DNA of 64,000 bases. It comes from Bradyrhizobium quebecense. GTDB lineage: Bacteria; Pseudomonadota; Alphaproteobacteria; Rhizobiales; Xanthobacteraceae. A program made the position numbers and the translations under genes. Location of the stretch: the NCBI RefSeq assembly GCF_013373795.3, contig NZ_CP088022.1:8676743-8740742 (forward strand), written 5' to 3'. The notes beneath the pieces are model-generated. The model was not told the origin of the DNA, did no database searches, and worked only from the letters and a program-made list of their open reading frames with translations. Shown here in pieces: positions 29,702 to 38,332 of the stretch. Each line of letters begins with the position of its first letter. The first letter of the stretch is position 1.

Positions 29702-30612
29702 CCGATCTTGGAAGCGAAGGCGGCGGGGTAGCCGAAATCCGGACTCTTGGCAGCCACGCGCTCCCAAAGTTTCCACGTCCTCCAGTTCGCTCCGTATTCC
29801 GCACGGGAACCGTGTCCATCGAACCGTAGCTCGTATCGGATGTCATTGACCCGTTGGTCACGAACACAAGATCCCGTTCGGCCAGATCGATGGCGCGATC
29901 TTCGCCGCAATGCCGATAGCGCAAGCGCGTCGCGGTCTTCGTCCCGCCTTCGGCGACAATGTCAACATCGGTCACTTCCGTCCCCATCTCCAGCCGCACG
30001 CCCCGCGCCGTCAACCATGCGACGGTCGGACGGACCATGGCGTCGAACTGGTTGAGCTGGGTGCGGTAGATCCCCGCGAAAGTGTCGATCGTCGAGAACA
30101 GATGCAGGAAGCGCAGACAGTATCGCTTGAACTCGACGGCACTGTGCCATGGCGCAAATGCAAAGGTTGTAGACCAGATGAGCCAGAACTTGCTGCGGAA
30201 AAGTGGGGTTCGAACCAGTTCTGGATCGTCCTGGCGTCGAGCACCGATTCTGGAGCCGCGCAAGGCGCGATCAGGTCGAGCCGATCTTTCTCAGTTCGTC
30301 CTTCGCCGATTTGGTCTCGTCGGCAATCGAGGGAATGAAGGATAACAAGTCGTAGGTACAGTTGAACTTTTCCTCGAACATGCGCCCGCCGCGCATGACA
30401 TATCCGTCCTTCGGATCGCCATGTGCGTCGAGGCTTCCGCCGAACTGCTCCATTTGCTCGAACAGGACGACATTCGGGCCGGATAGCCCGCCCTCCTTGA
30501 CGAGGTAAGCCGCTGCGGCCAGGGCGGCGATGCCTGTTCCGACCAAATAGGCCTTGCGAGGAGCCGCCTGCTTCGGTGGATTAAGGCGAGAAACGAGAGA
30601 AGCAGAGGACAT
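29700..30612 (-). pseudogene. Oleate hydratase (MCRA family), frameshifted and truncated
   Basis: A flavoprotein that adds water to oleate. From ATG 30612 it shows the FAD motif KAYLVGTGIAALAAAAYLVK and the family segments FGGSLDAHGDPKDGYVMRGG and RMFEEKFNCTYDLLSFIPSI. Frame is lost near 30275. Another frame carries FWLIWSTTFAFAPWHSAVEF, KRYCLRFLHLF, QFDAMVRPTVAWL and DLVFVTNGSMT. The C-terminal third is missing, cut by the IS110 element at 29701. Confidence 0.85.
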
Positions 30613-30627
30613 AAAGTTCGCCAGCAT

Positions 30628-31156
30628 CTAGCGGTTGGAATGTCTATGCAATCGGCGCGCCGATGGCGCCGTGCAAAACAATATGATCGCGAAGCACAGC
30701 TCCCGGACTGCATCATAATCAACAAGCGCCAGAAGCCCTTCGGGGTGCACAGCCACATGCAGTCGCCGTCGAGCGCCTGACCATAAGCAGCAACGGCGCC
30801 GCGATCATCGAATTGGATCAAGCCATACCAGCAGCGGCTGCGCGGCGCGCAAAAGCTGATTGCGGGCTTTGCTCGAAGACGGAATAGGAGCGCCGTCATG
30901 TCGGGCTTACAACCATCTCCGTCTTCAACCAGACAAGACAGAAAGCAACCGGACAAGACGGAAATTGAGACGGTGCCAGTTGTCGCCTTTGCCGAAGTCG
31001 ACCATACGTCAGTACGAAGATGCCCAAGGCGACCTTACAAGGTGCTTGGCCAGCGGCCGGGTTGAGTTCGAGCGCAAGCACGTACCCGGTCCTTTGCGCA
31101 TCGCGAAAGTCTTTCGGGATGGCGCCGCACTTCTGAATCAGGGTCCGTGCTACCTC
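30628..31156. other. No supported gene
   Basis: A minus frame contains FDDRGAVAAYGQALDGDCMW, which looks somewhat protein-like, but has no clear start or family. Confidence 0.35.
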
Positions 31157-31912
31157 CTATCTCATCTGTGAGGCGCTCCATACCCTGAGAGCCCGGGCTG
31201 TGAGGCTGGCGTTCGCCAGTTCTCTCCAGGACTTCCGTACTTCCATCCAACGGATTTTTCGAGCGGGCAAGGTATCAAGCAGTTTTCGGGCAATTGGTAC
31301 AAACCGCACAGCTTCCGAGTTCGGGTCGCGCTTGGCATCTTCGAGAATTTTGAGAGCGGCCGCTTCGGACCGTCTCCAGCCCGACTCGGTGAACCTGCTC
31401 TCCGCGAAATACTCAAAACAGGTCCGGAACCTCAAAGCGCGGCCGATGATCGTATGGGCTGGCAATCCCGCCTCGCTCAGCCACCTCCGAAGATGGTCAC
31501 ACCACCCTTTGCTGCTGCATTCGAGAAGACCACCACCTTCCAAGACCAGAAGCGCTGCCATGCCAGCGATCTCGCATCGTACCTCCTCATTCTGGCCTTC
31601 GAACCAGTTCCGGACTGCATGCAGTGGCGTCACCGGCCGATTCACAATCGATACCTGTGCCGCGCCGGCGCGATAGAACGGAACCACGTTTTTCAGCGAT
31701 GGCAGGCGCGGCCACGGCCTCCCTTCTGCGTCCCACAAGACCCAACGCTCAGCGATCCTCTTTGCCTCGTCGGGCGACCTGCTTCGCCAAAGCTCTTTGA
31801 GCGCCTCATTGACGTAATATGAGACGTCAGCTTTCAGACCGCATGTACGTGCTATTGCTGCGAGGCGACCGGCGTCAATGAGCCGCGCCGCGAAGTTGTT
31901 CTCCGCGTTCAT
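31157..31912 (-). CDS. Hypothetical protein, 251 residues
   Basis: A continuous frame with protein-like composition. It is mostly helical and rich in Arg, Glu and Trp (ERWVLWDAEGRPWPRLPSLK, AVRNWFEGQNEEVRCEIAGM). A hydrophobic stretch AALLVLEGGGLL near residue 123 is too short for a confident membrane helix. No family is recognised, no tts box is seen upstream, and no strong ribosome-binding site precedes the ATG at 31912. The opposite strand is also partly open, so coding status is likely but not certain. Confidence 0.55.
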   Translation of the reverse strand: MNAENNFAARLIDAGRLAAIARTCGLKADVSYYVNEALKELWRSRSPDEAKRIAERWVLWDAEGRPWPRLPSLKNVVPFYRAGAAQVSIVNRPVTPLHAVRNWFEGQNEEVRCEIAGMAALLVLEGGGLLECSSKGWCDHLRRWLSEAGLPAHTIIGRALRFRTCFEYFAESRFTESGWRRSEAAALKILEDAKRDPNSEAVRFVPIARKLLDTLPARKIRWMEVRKSWRELANASLTARALRVWSASQMR

Positions 31913-32107
31913 TTGCCGACGTGCTTGGTTCGCTGCTCAGTTCCGATCATCAACCTTCAGAAGGTACCACAATCTCCAACTTGTCATACCCACCTCATTC
32001 GGTACGGCGTGGACGTATGCAAAGCCAATGGAAGTGGGCTGGCTGGGCCTTCGCGCTCTTATTGATTTTCGGAGAAGTCACTGACGGCGAAAAGGACAAT
32101 CCACTTT

Positions 32108-32150
32108 CAGGCTAAGAAGTGCCACTTGTTCAGGCTAAGAAGTGCCACTT
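32108..32150. repeat. Tandem repeat typical of an IS21 end
   Basis: The 20-mer CAGGCTAAGAAGTGCCACTT occurs at 32108-32127 and again at 32131-32150. IS21-family ends carry such multiple terminal repeats (often with AAGTGCCACTT). No istA or istB lies beside it, so only the end remains. The rest of 31913-32390 holds no recognised gene. Confidence 0.6.
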
Positions 32151-32394
32151 GGACTTTGCCAAGAAATCCTGGTCGAGGTCGTTCCGCGAGGGATCGAAGA
32201 TGCTGGATCGTCGCAAAACACAGCCCCCCTCTGCGGTGAGGTAAGCTATTCACGCATCGCCGCACGAAGGGGACGATTCCGTGCAAAGACCTCGCTGCTG
32301 TCCCGCTCAGAACTGAACGCCATGCCGAATTCGGTTGCTATGATACAGCGCCGCCTCAGGAGCGCGTTGGTTGGGCGTATAGCTAGGACGACTC

Positions 32395-33165
32395 CACATT
32401 CATTGAAGCCAAAAGCAGATTGCGGCGAGATGGACAAACGCGAGGAAGTTCGGCCCGTCGGTCGAATCGCGTAGCGAAGCGGCGGAAGTGTTTTGAGCTT
32501 GTTGAGCAGCGCTCGATGCGGTTTCTCAGCTTGTAGATCGTTTCGTCGTGGGGGATCGGGACCTTGCGAGAGCGGCTGAGGAATTCTGCTTGGGAGTTCC
32601 TGTCTGCGATGGTTTTGCGCAGATGTCGTTGTAGTCATAGGCCCTGTCGGCTAGCACGGCCTCGGCCTCAAAGCCTTCGAGCAGGGCTTTCGTAGTGAGA
32701 TTGCCGTGTCGTTGACCGGCCATGAGACGACCGAGGCCGTTGCAGAGCATCTGGATCTTGGTCGTCAAACAGCCTCCGGAGCGCCCGAGTTCTTGAGTTT
32801 TGGCCCCCTTCTCCGCTCGCGGCCTGCTGGTGGACGCGAACCAGAGTGGTGTCGAGCATCAGGTATTTATTGTCGCGATCCCGGATCAGTTCGGCAAACA
32901 CTTTCTCCCACACGCCGCTTTGGCCAGCGGGAAACCGCGCAGGCACGCTGTTCCACTTGCCATAGCGCTCCGGCAGGTGCAGGTGCTGCCAGTAGGCGCC
33001 GGACCGCGGAACCCACAACCCCGTTCACGAACAGACGGTTGTCGACACCGCTGCGGTCGCGATCACCCACCTTGCCCGCCAGCATCTGCCCGAGGATCGA
33101 TAGAACGCGCTGTCCAGGCGCAGGATCACGCAATTGATGAATGGGCGATTGCGGCCGACGTCATG
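32395..33165 (-). pseudogene. IS5-family (IS1031/IS427 type) transposase, frameshifted
   Basis: Minus strand across frames: KVGDRDRSGVDNRLFVNGVV, HLHLPERYGKWNSVPARF, GVWEKVFAELIRDRDNKYLM with LDTTLVRVHQQAASGEGGQN, ALLEGFEAEAVLADRAYDYN and ETIYKLRNRIERCFNKLK. These are all parts of a small IS5 transposase (DTTLVR, ADRAYD, E of RNRIER). Several frameshifts separate them, so the gene is inactive. Confidence 0.8.
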
Positions 33166-33540
33166 ATTCTTCTTCGACTCTTCCTCGACCGGCTGCGCGA
33201 CTCCCGAGAACCGTCCCAGTTAAGCCGCGCTCCACTAGAAGGTGCCGGCATAGTCGCTTGCCTGGGTTAGTGCGGTATGGGCGATTCCGGCAACTGGATT
33301 TTCCCGAGCTTTTTGAGCAACGAAGAATGCGGCGCGCCTGCTCGACCAGCTTCAGCGCGAACTTTCTGACCGAGAAGCCATTGCCCTGCTCCGGACTCAT
33401 TCCGAAAAACTTTCTCGCTTTCGCGATGGTCGACGAAGAGAAATTGGTAAGTGGAGCTTCGGATCTGACCTGGAGAATGACAGCGAAAATGAGCGCCACG
33501 GCGCGGAGCGCCTGAGGCTAAGCGCGCGAATAAATGAAGC
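33166..33540. other. No supported gene
   Basis: A minus frame (33161-33499) is open (KARKFFGMSPEQGNGFSVRK) but has no recognised family; probably non-coding. Confidence 0.4.
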
Positions 33541-34944
33541 TTACGCGGCAATCACACGATTGCGACCTTCATGTTTTGCGCGATAGAGCCGCTGATCGGC
33601 GACGTTCAGCAATCCGTCAAGCGTGTCTCCATCGCGCCCGAACTCCGACACCCCAACGCTGATGGTGACGCCGACCGACGGCTGAGCTTCGACGTCGAAT
33701 GCAGTGCCTTCAATCGTCGATCGAAGGCGTTCGGCTACCGCGTAAGCCGTGTCGAGCGTCGCCCCGGGCAGCAAGACCATGAATTCTTCACCGCCCACGC
33801 GTGCGACAGAGTCATAAGGGCGAATTGCCTCCAGACACTTTCGCACAAATGCGCGGAGCACCCCATCGCCGACGCTGTGACCACGTGAGTCATTGATATC
33901 CTTGAAATGGTCGAGATCGAGCGACAGCAGAGATAATGGAGCACCGGTTCGTTTGGCCCGCGCGATCTCGGCGCCGATATGGTCGAGGAAGTGTCGCCGA
34001 TTTCCGGCACCGGTCAGTGGGTCGGTGGCGGCAAGGCGTTCTAACCTTTGATTGCTCACCTGCACTTGCTGTAGCGCCCTTTGAGTGTGGGCCATCGAAT
34101 CGGCCAGGCGGGCCATCATTTCTTCCTGGCTATAGATGGTCGAGAAGGATTGCGTCGTTCGGAAAGCCTGGACAACGCCATAGCTGAGCAGGAAGAACCC
34201 GCCAGCAAAGATCGCGTGGGCGAGCCACCACATATGATTCCACGGTGCCGCCAAAATGAATGCGAGCGACGATAACGCAAACCACGCGACCGAGATGCCG
34301 AAAACAAGCATGAGCGGCGAGTGAATCCCTCGCATGAGCATGACCGCGACGTTCAGCGCGCTGAACACCAGTGCACCGCCCTCCATGGACAAGCGTACCG
34401 CCGGGTGTCCCGCATAGGGGGAGTAGGCGATCAATGCGACAGCTATATCCACGGTCAGGAACAGGCTGGTCCACATCAGCCATGTGCGCGCATCCGAACG
34501 CTTCTCGACCTCGTCTGATGGCTGGTTATAGCTGAGCAGCCCAACGAAGAGAAGAATCGACATCGCGAGACGCGACGCCGGTCCATAGAGCAGAAACAGC
34601 CAGATGTTGCGGTGTGCCATCCTGGTGAAGGCGCCGTGCAGTAAATAGATCAATACGAAGCCGAGAAAACCCAGCGTCAACCAACGCAACAGAGGTTCGC
34701 CGGAAGACCGGTAGCAGCGACACGTCACGTAGGTGACGAACAGCCCTTCGAGGGTGGCGAGGGCAATCGCGAATTCATGGAATGGGTGATTTTCGAATTT
34801 TAGCGTGGGATCCTGCTGGAAATACAGGTAGGCAATGAACTGGGCAGGCATCAAGGCGAAGGCGATGAGGAGAAGGCTCATATACGCCTGTGTGATCAGC
34901 CGGAGCGTATTAGGCGGCTCGGGTACCGCACGATTGGTGCTCAT
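33541..34944 (-). CDS. Membrane-bound diguanylate cyclase
   Basis: A 467-residue enzyme that makes c-di-GMP from two GTP. The N-terminal half has about seven or eight membrane helices (starting LITQAYMSLLLIAFALMPAQ), a MASE-like sensor. A short coiled coil leads to the GGDEF domain (about 295-467). The active site is GGEEF at 384-388 and the inhibitory RxxD site (RPYD) at 375-378 is present, so product inhibition is expected. The frame is open to 35259, but the ATG at 34944 (STNRAVPEPPN) has GGAGA upstream and puts the first helix at a normal place. It lies 3.4 kb from a c-di-GMP-responsive synthase gene. Confidence 0.93.
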   Translation of the reverse strand: MSTNRAVPEPPNTLRLITQAYMSLLLIAFALMPAQFIAYLYFQQDPTLKFENHPFHEFAIALATLEGLFVTYVTCRCYRSSGEPLLRWLTLGFLGFVLIYLLHGAFTRMAHRNIWLFLLYGPASRLAMSILLFVGLLSYNQPSDEVEKRSDARTWLMWTSLFLTVDIAVALIAYSPYAGHPAVRLSMEGGALVFSALNVAVMLMRGIHSPLMLVFGISVAWFALSSLAFILAAPWNHMWWLAHAIFAGGFFLLSYGVVQAFRTTQSFSTIYSQEEMMARLADSMAHTQRALQQVQVSNQRLERLAATDPLTGAGNRRHFLDHIGAEIARAKRTGAPLSLLSLDLDHFKDINDSRGHSVGDGVLRAFVRKCLEAIRPYDSVARVGGEEFMVLLPGATLDTAYAVAERLRSTIEGTAFDVEAQPSVGVTISVGVSEFGRDGDTLDGLLNVADQRLYRAKHEGRNRVIAA

Positions 34945-35725
34945 ATGCAATACCGTCTCCCATGATGACGTCAGATCGGAGCACCTTCGGTCCTTGTGTA
35001 CTAGCCAGTTGAAGGAACCAGGATGCGTCGCGGCCGGAGGCCGTTCAACAACTCGGAGCCCGCGATCACCGCTGCGACGGAGGCATGAGCTTGACCTTTC
35101 CGTCCTGCGGCACCCCATCGAGCAGGCGGCGGCGCGGATAGGCTCGGCCTTGTCGTCCAGCAGCGGCCAGCTCCCGCCGCCGCCGGGATCAGCAGCGCCG
35201 CGGACTGCGTTTATGTATTCGAGCCCACCGCGTTCAGGCCGCCCGCTCCGCTGGGTCAACGTGTCGTGTGTTCAGCAGATTATTCCGGCCCCTCCCGCGA
35301 GTTGTCACGGTCTGCGAGGCGCTCGAAAACCTCCATCGAAAGACAAGGAAATCACGATCCCGTTGGAAAGGAGTCTGCGTATTACCGTACTCAATGGTCT
35401 GCCTACCGCCCCCCGGTAGTGCCGCCGCCACAATCGGTCCGTTACCGGTTCGGCTCCGAGTCAACACGCGTAATGAGCAAAACCGTAAGCGTCAGCCCGC
35501 TTTGATTGGCGAGTTTCTTGTAGGCCATCTGCGATCTCCTTCGTCTGGGATGTCCCCGCACTGCGCGACCGTGGCCGTAGGATACCTAAGCTGGTTGAGT
35601 TAGCCGCCTGCCAAACCTTGTAGGTTCCCTAACGCAACCTGTGAGATTGGCTTACGGCAAGGACGAGTTACTCGATCCGTCATGGATCACGCACGAGGAT
35701 ATATCCGCGAGAAGATAATCGCCGG
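34945..35725. other. No supported gene
   Basis: Contains the promoter region of the cyclase gene and overlapping short frames without recognisable features. Confidence 0.45.
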
Positions 35726-35938
35726 TTGGCTCTATCGAATGCTTGGGCGGGGCGGGCAAGTGCTTCGGCCGAGCGAATCTACGCGCACTGGGCGTTCAAC
35801 ATCTACGACTATGACGATAAAGGTACGCTCGAGATCGGTTTCGTGCCGTGCCCGCTGCATTTGCCGGAAGAGAGGCTCATCGCTGGCGACGCGTCGGTCC
35901 GTATCCTGATGGACCGCGTCGAAGCCCATCGACCGTGA
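35726..35938 (+). CDS. Possible small protein or fragment
   Basis: Within this frame, IYDYDDKGTLEIGFVPCPLH then LPEERLIAGDASVRILMDRV looks like folded protein sequence, and it ends with a stop at 35938. The start is not clear and it may be the tail of a truncated gene. No family is recognised. Confidence 0.35.
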   Translation: MALSNAWAGRASASAERIYAHWAFNIYDYDDKGTLEIGFVPCPLHLPEERLIAGDASVRILMDRVEAHRP

Positions 35939-36129
35939 GGTCGGCATGCCAATTGGTTGGTTCTTCTTGATAATTCATGGTCATCAGGCTAAGCGAGAGG
36001 TTGGCCAAGCGATCGCCAAGGGGCTGCGTAATCTTTGACAGTCACTTCGGAGGAAGGCTCCTTGCTGGTCTATGCATGGATCTGGATCTTCCTCGAGGCC
36101 TTCTGCGATTCCAGGCCTGAGAGTGGCAA

Positions 36130-36758
36130 GCGGGAGCTGCGCCGCCGCTCCGCCATTCTTCCGATTTCGCGTCTGCTCTCCTGACGGCCCAATCGAGCGG
36201 TGCAAAGGTCGTCGCTTTGCCCGATTCGGGGGCAGACTTCGCCAATGCCCTGAAGCGGGCTGAGGAGTTCGGGCTCACGCAGAAGCAGCAGCTAGCTCCG
36301 CTGGGATTGATGATCAATCAGACGCACAGCATCGGCCTGCAGCCGCTGCAGAATGTACGTCTGACCACCACGTTTTACCGGGATAGGACGGACGAGACGC
36401 GCGCCTTCGCGAAGCGCTACGAGGCAGCATTCGATGGGCGGATCCCGAACGAGGCGCACGCGAGCACCTACAGTGCAATTATACACTATCTCAAGGCGAT
36501 TGCCGCGGCGCAGACGGACGAAGGCGAGGCGGTGGTGCGACAGATGAAGAACACCCCGGCTAATGATTTCGAGATGAAGAATGTCAGGATCCGCGCCGAC
36601 GGTCAGGTGATGCGACCGCTCTATGCCGCGCGCATAAAGGCGTCGAACGAGTCAAAATATCCTGATGACTACTACGAGATCACGCGGACCATTCCGGCCG
36701 AAGAGCTTGGCGCCCGGCCGCGGACAGCGCCTGCAATCTCGTGAAGACGCAGTAAGTC
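36130..36758 (+). pseudogene. LivK-type periplasmic binding protein, 5'-truncated and frameshifted
   Basis: The C-terminal half of a type I periplasmic-binding protein of branched-chain amino acid ABC transporters (Peripla_BP_6). Visible parts are SSGAKVVALPDSGADFANAL, QLAPLGLMINQTHSIGLQPL, TTTFYRDRTDETRAFAKRYE and NDFEMKNVRIRADGQVMRPL. The signal peptide and N-terminal lobe are missing. The last codons shift frame (natural end CNLVKTQ at about 36756). The open part runs from 36217 to 36744. Confidence 0.85.
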
Positions 36759-36837
36759 GGACGGGCGGGCCAGCCCGATCTGTCTCGATCGGGCTACAGA
36801 CAGTCAATCCGCCAACAACAATAGTTCTGCCCGACAA

Positions 36838-36945
36838 CAGGGCGCTGGATAGACAACGTGTTCATCGAACGCCTGTGGCGCGCTAAAATATGAGGACATC
36901 TCAAGGGTTATTCGGATGGCCATGAGGCTGTAGATATGACGCTTC
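36838..36945 (+). mobile_element. IS3 orfB scrap
   Basis: The DNA encodes GRWIDNVFIERLWRALKYED and YLKGYSDGHEA across a small frameshift, the last catalytic region (E of IERLWR) of an IS3 transposase like that at 50.9-51.4 kb. Nothing else is recognised up to 37239. Confidence 0.75.
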
Positions 36946-37239
36946 TCGCAAGCGAGACGCTTGGACAACGCTGCGCGTTGCCTACATCCCCAGGGCCACA
37001 ACAGCAGCAAGCAAGAGTAGCGTAAGGCTATTGAGAAGAACGAACGGCAGCGGCTCCACTTAAGAAACCGGACCCAGCGGTCCTCAGTGTAGGGTCCATT
37101 TCAGTTATCCGAGCTAACCGGGCGAGCGGCGTAAGCGCGGCCGCTGATCCGCTGCAAACTACCGTTTCTCATAGGCTTTGCAGGTCACCGAATGTGGTCG
37201 AATGGGTATGGCGGAACGCACCATCGCCGGAGACCACCG

Positions 37240-37396
37240 ATGTATTTCCACCTCTGTCAGGACGACAAGCGAGAGTGGTGTTGGTCGCTGCACGGCGGGA
37301 ATCACCATAAGACTGCCAGCTCCGGTGAAGGCTACCATCGCAAGACCTGATGCTGTCCCTGCCCTTGGACTAGTCCAAGGGACGAACGAACGGTAA
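37240..37396 (+). pseudogene. DUF1508 (YegP-type) protein, frameshifted upstream copy
   Basis: It starts at ATG 37240 with CGGAGAC upstream. MYFHLCQDDKREWCWSLHGG then SSGEGYHRKT aligns with the downstream gene. A stop follows, while the next frame continues DAVPALGLVQGTNER to TAA at 37394. It is a tandem paralogue of the gene at 37438, inactivated by one frameshift. Confidence 0.75.
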
Positions 37397-37437
37397 AGGA
37401 CTGAAGACTGCGAATTGACCATCGTCGGAGACTTACG

Positions 37438-37617
37438 ATGCATTTCGAATTGTACCGAGACGAGCACCAGGAATGGCGTTGGAAGCTTCACGCGCGGAAT
37501 GGTCTCTATATCGTCACCTCCGGCGAAAGCTACCACAAAAAGGATGATGCTATTCGCGCCATCAGGCTCGTCCAAGCCACGACTGACGAAACTCCGATCC
37601 GTATATCCACTACCTAG
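37438..37617 (+). CDS. DUF1508 (YegP-type) small protein
   Basis: A 59-residue protein, intact. MHFELYRDEHQEWRWKLHAR then NGLYIVTSGESYHKKDDAIR fits the DUF1508 repeat (F.L+.D..G.+RW.L.A.NG..I..S.E.Y..K..A...I). The domain is present in E. coli YegP, and its molecular function is not established. The start has CGGAGAC eight bases upstream, identical in layout to the broken copy before it. It stands free among fragments. Confidence 0.8.
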   Translation: MHFELYRDEHQEWRWKLHARNGLYIVTSGESYHKKDDAIRAIRLVQATTDETPIRISTT

Positions 37618-37707
37618 CGTCGGTAGCGTTGATAGGGAAATCGACACATGTAACCGTAACTCATCGGCGATCATCAATGCTGCCGATCAAAATCAGGAGA
37701 GACGCCT

Positions 37708-37963
37708 ATGCCGATCCATATTAGCTACGCTGAGAAAGAGCTAACCAACGAACGGCGCGCGTCGCAGCCGGCGAACGCCGCGCTAGCTCAAGCAACCCAA
37801 TACTCGCTGTTGCTCAAGAATCGATCCGCTCAGCCCTGGATATTTTTCGTTTATCAGAGGTTGCCGCGCCTGCACGCGGGATATCTTCTCCTTGGCTTGG
37901 TTCTGCTCCCCCTATCAGATCCAAGTCGGCGATCAGATCAGGTTCACGTGGGAAATCGACTAA
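37708..37963 (+). pseudogene. Hypothetical protein, frameshifted and truncated
   Basis: ATG 37708 has GGAGAG eight bases upstream. The frame reads ALAQATQYSLLLKNRSAQPW IFFVYQRLP in two runs. After a frameshift near 37875 the alternative frame reads DIFSLAWFCSPYQIQVGDQI then RFTWEID and a stop. The pattern (short strands, NNS-like start, aromatic FF..Q) loosely resembles the N-terminus of the protein at 43322-44266. Function unknown. Confidence 0.55.
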
Positions 37964-37975
37964 GTGCGGGGTCAA

Positions 37976-38233
37976 TGTTCAGCGTCGATTCACAATCGAG
38001 GTCTCCGGCCTCGACCTCCCCGGCCTGCTCTACCAGCTGACCACCGCGACCTCGAAGCTCAACCTCAACATCGCCTCGGCGCATGTCGCGACCTTCGGCG
38101 AGCGCGCCCGCGACGTGTTCTATATCACCGACCTGCTCGGCGCCCAGATCACCGCGCCGACCCGGCAGGCCGCGATCAAGAGCTGCTGCATCTGTTGTCG
38201 ACCGAGGACCAGGCGGCGAAGCCGGCGGCCTGA
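37976..38233 (+). pseudogene. glnD: GlnD uridylyltransferase, C-terminal ACT-domain fragment
   Basis: The frame reads FTIEVSGLDLPGLLYQLTTA then TSKLNLNIASAHVATFGERA and RDVFYITDLLGAQITAPTRQ, the last ACT domain of the PII uridylyltransferase GlnD, a core nitrogen-control enzyme. A frameshift at about 38190 precedes the natural end STEDQAAKPAA and TGA at 38231-38233. The other nine tenths of glnD are absent, so this is a cut-off end of a normally chromosomal gene. Confidence 0.85.
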
Positions 38234-38252
38234 CGCGTCGCCTCTCTCCACT

Positions 38253-38292
38253 CGTCATTCCCCGATGCGCAATTGCGCATCGGGGAATGACG
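38253..38292. terminator. Perfect 20+20 base palindrome between convergent genes
   Basis: CGTCATTCCCCGATGCGCAA is followed at once by its exact reverse complement. It sits between the glnD tail (+) and the synthase gene (-), so it can act as a two-way terminator. No long T run follows on either side, so Rho-independent action is not certain. Confidence 0.65.
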
Positions 38293-38332
38293 ACGGATGG
38301 GACTGCTGCAGGCCCACCTCATTCATGCCGCT

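Noticed and set aside
31810-31850. GTCAGCTTTCAGACC as a tts box
   Set aside because: Lacks the TCGAAAGCT half and lies inside a gene on the other strand.
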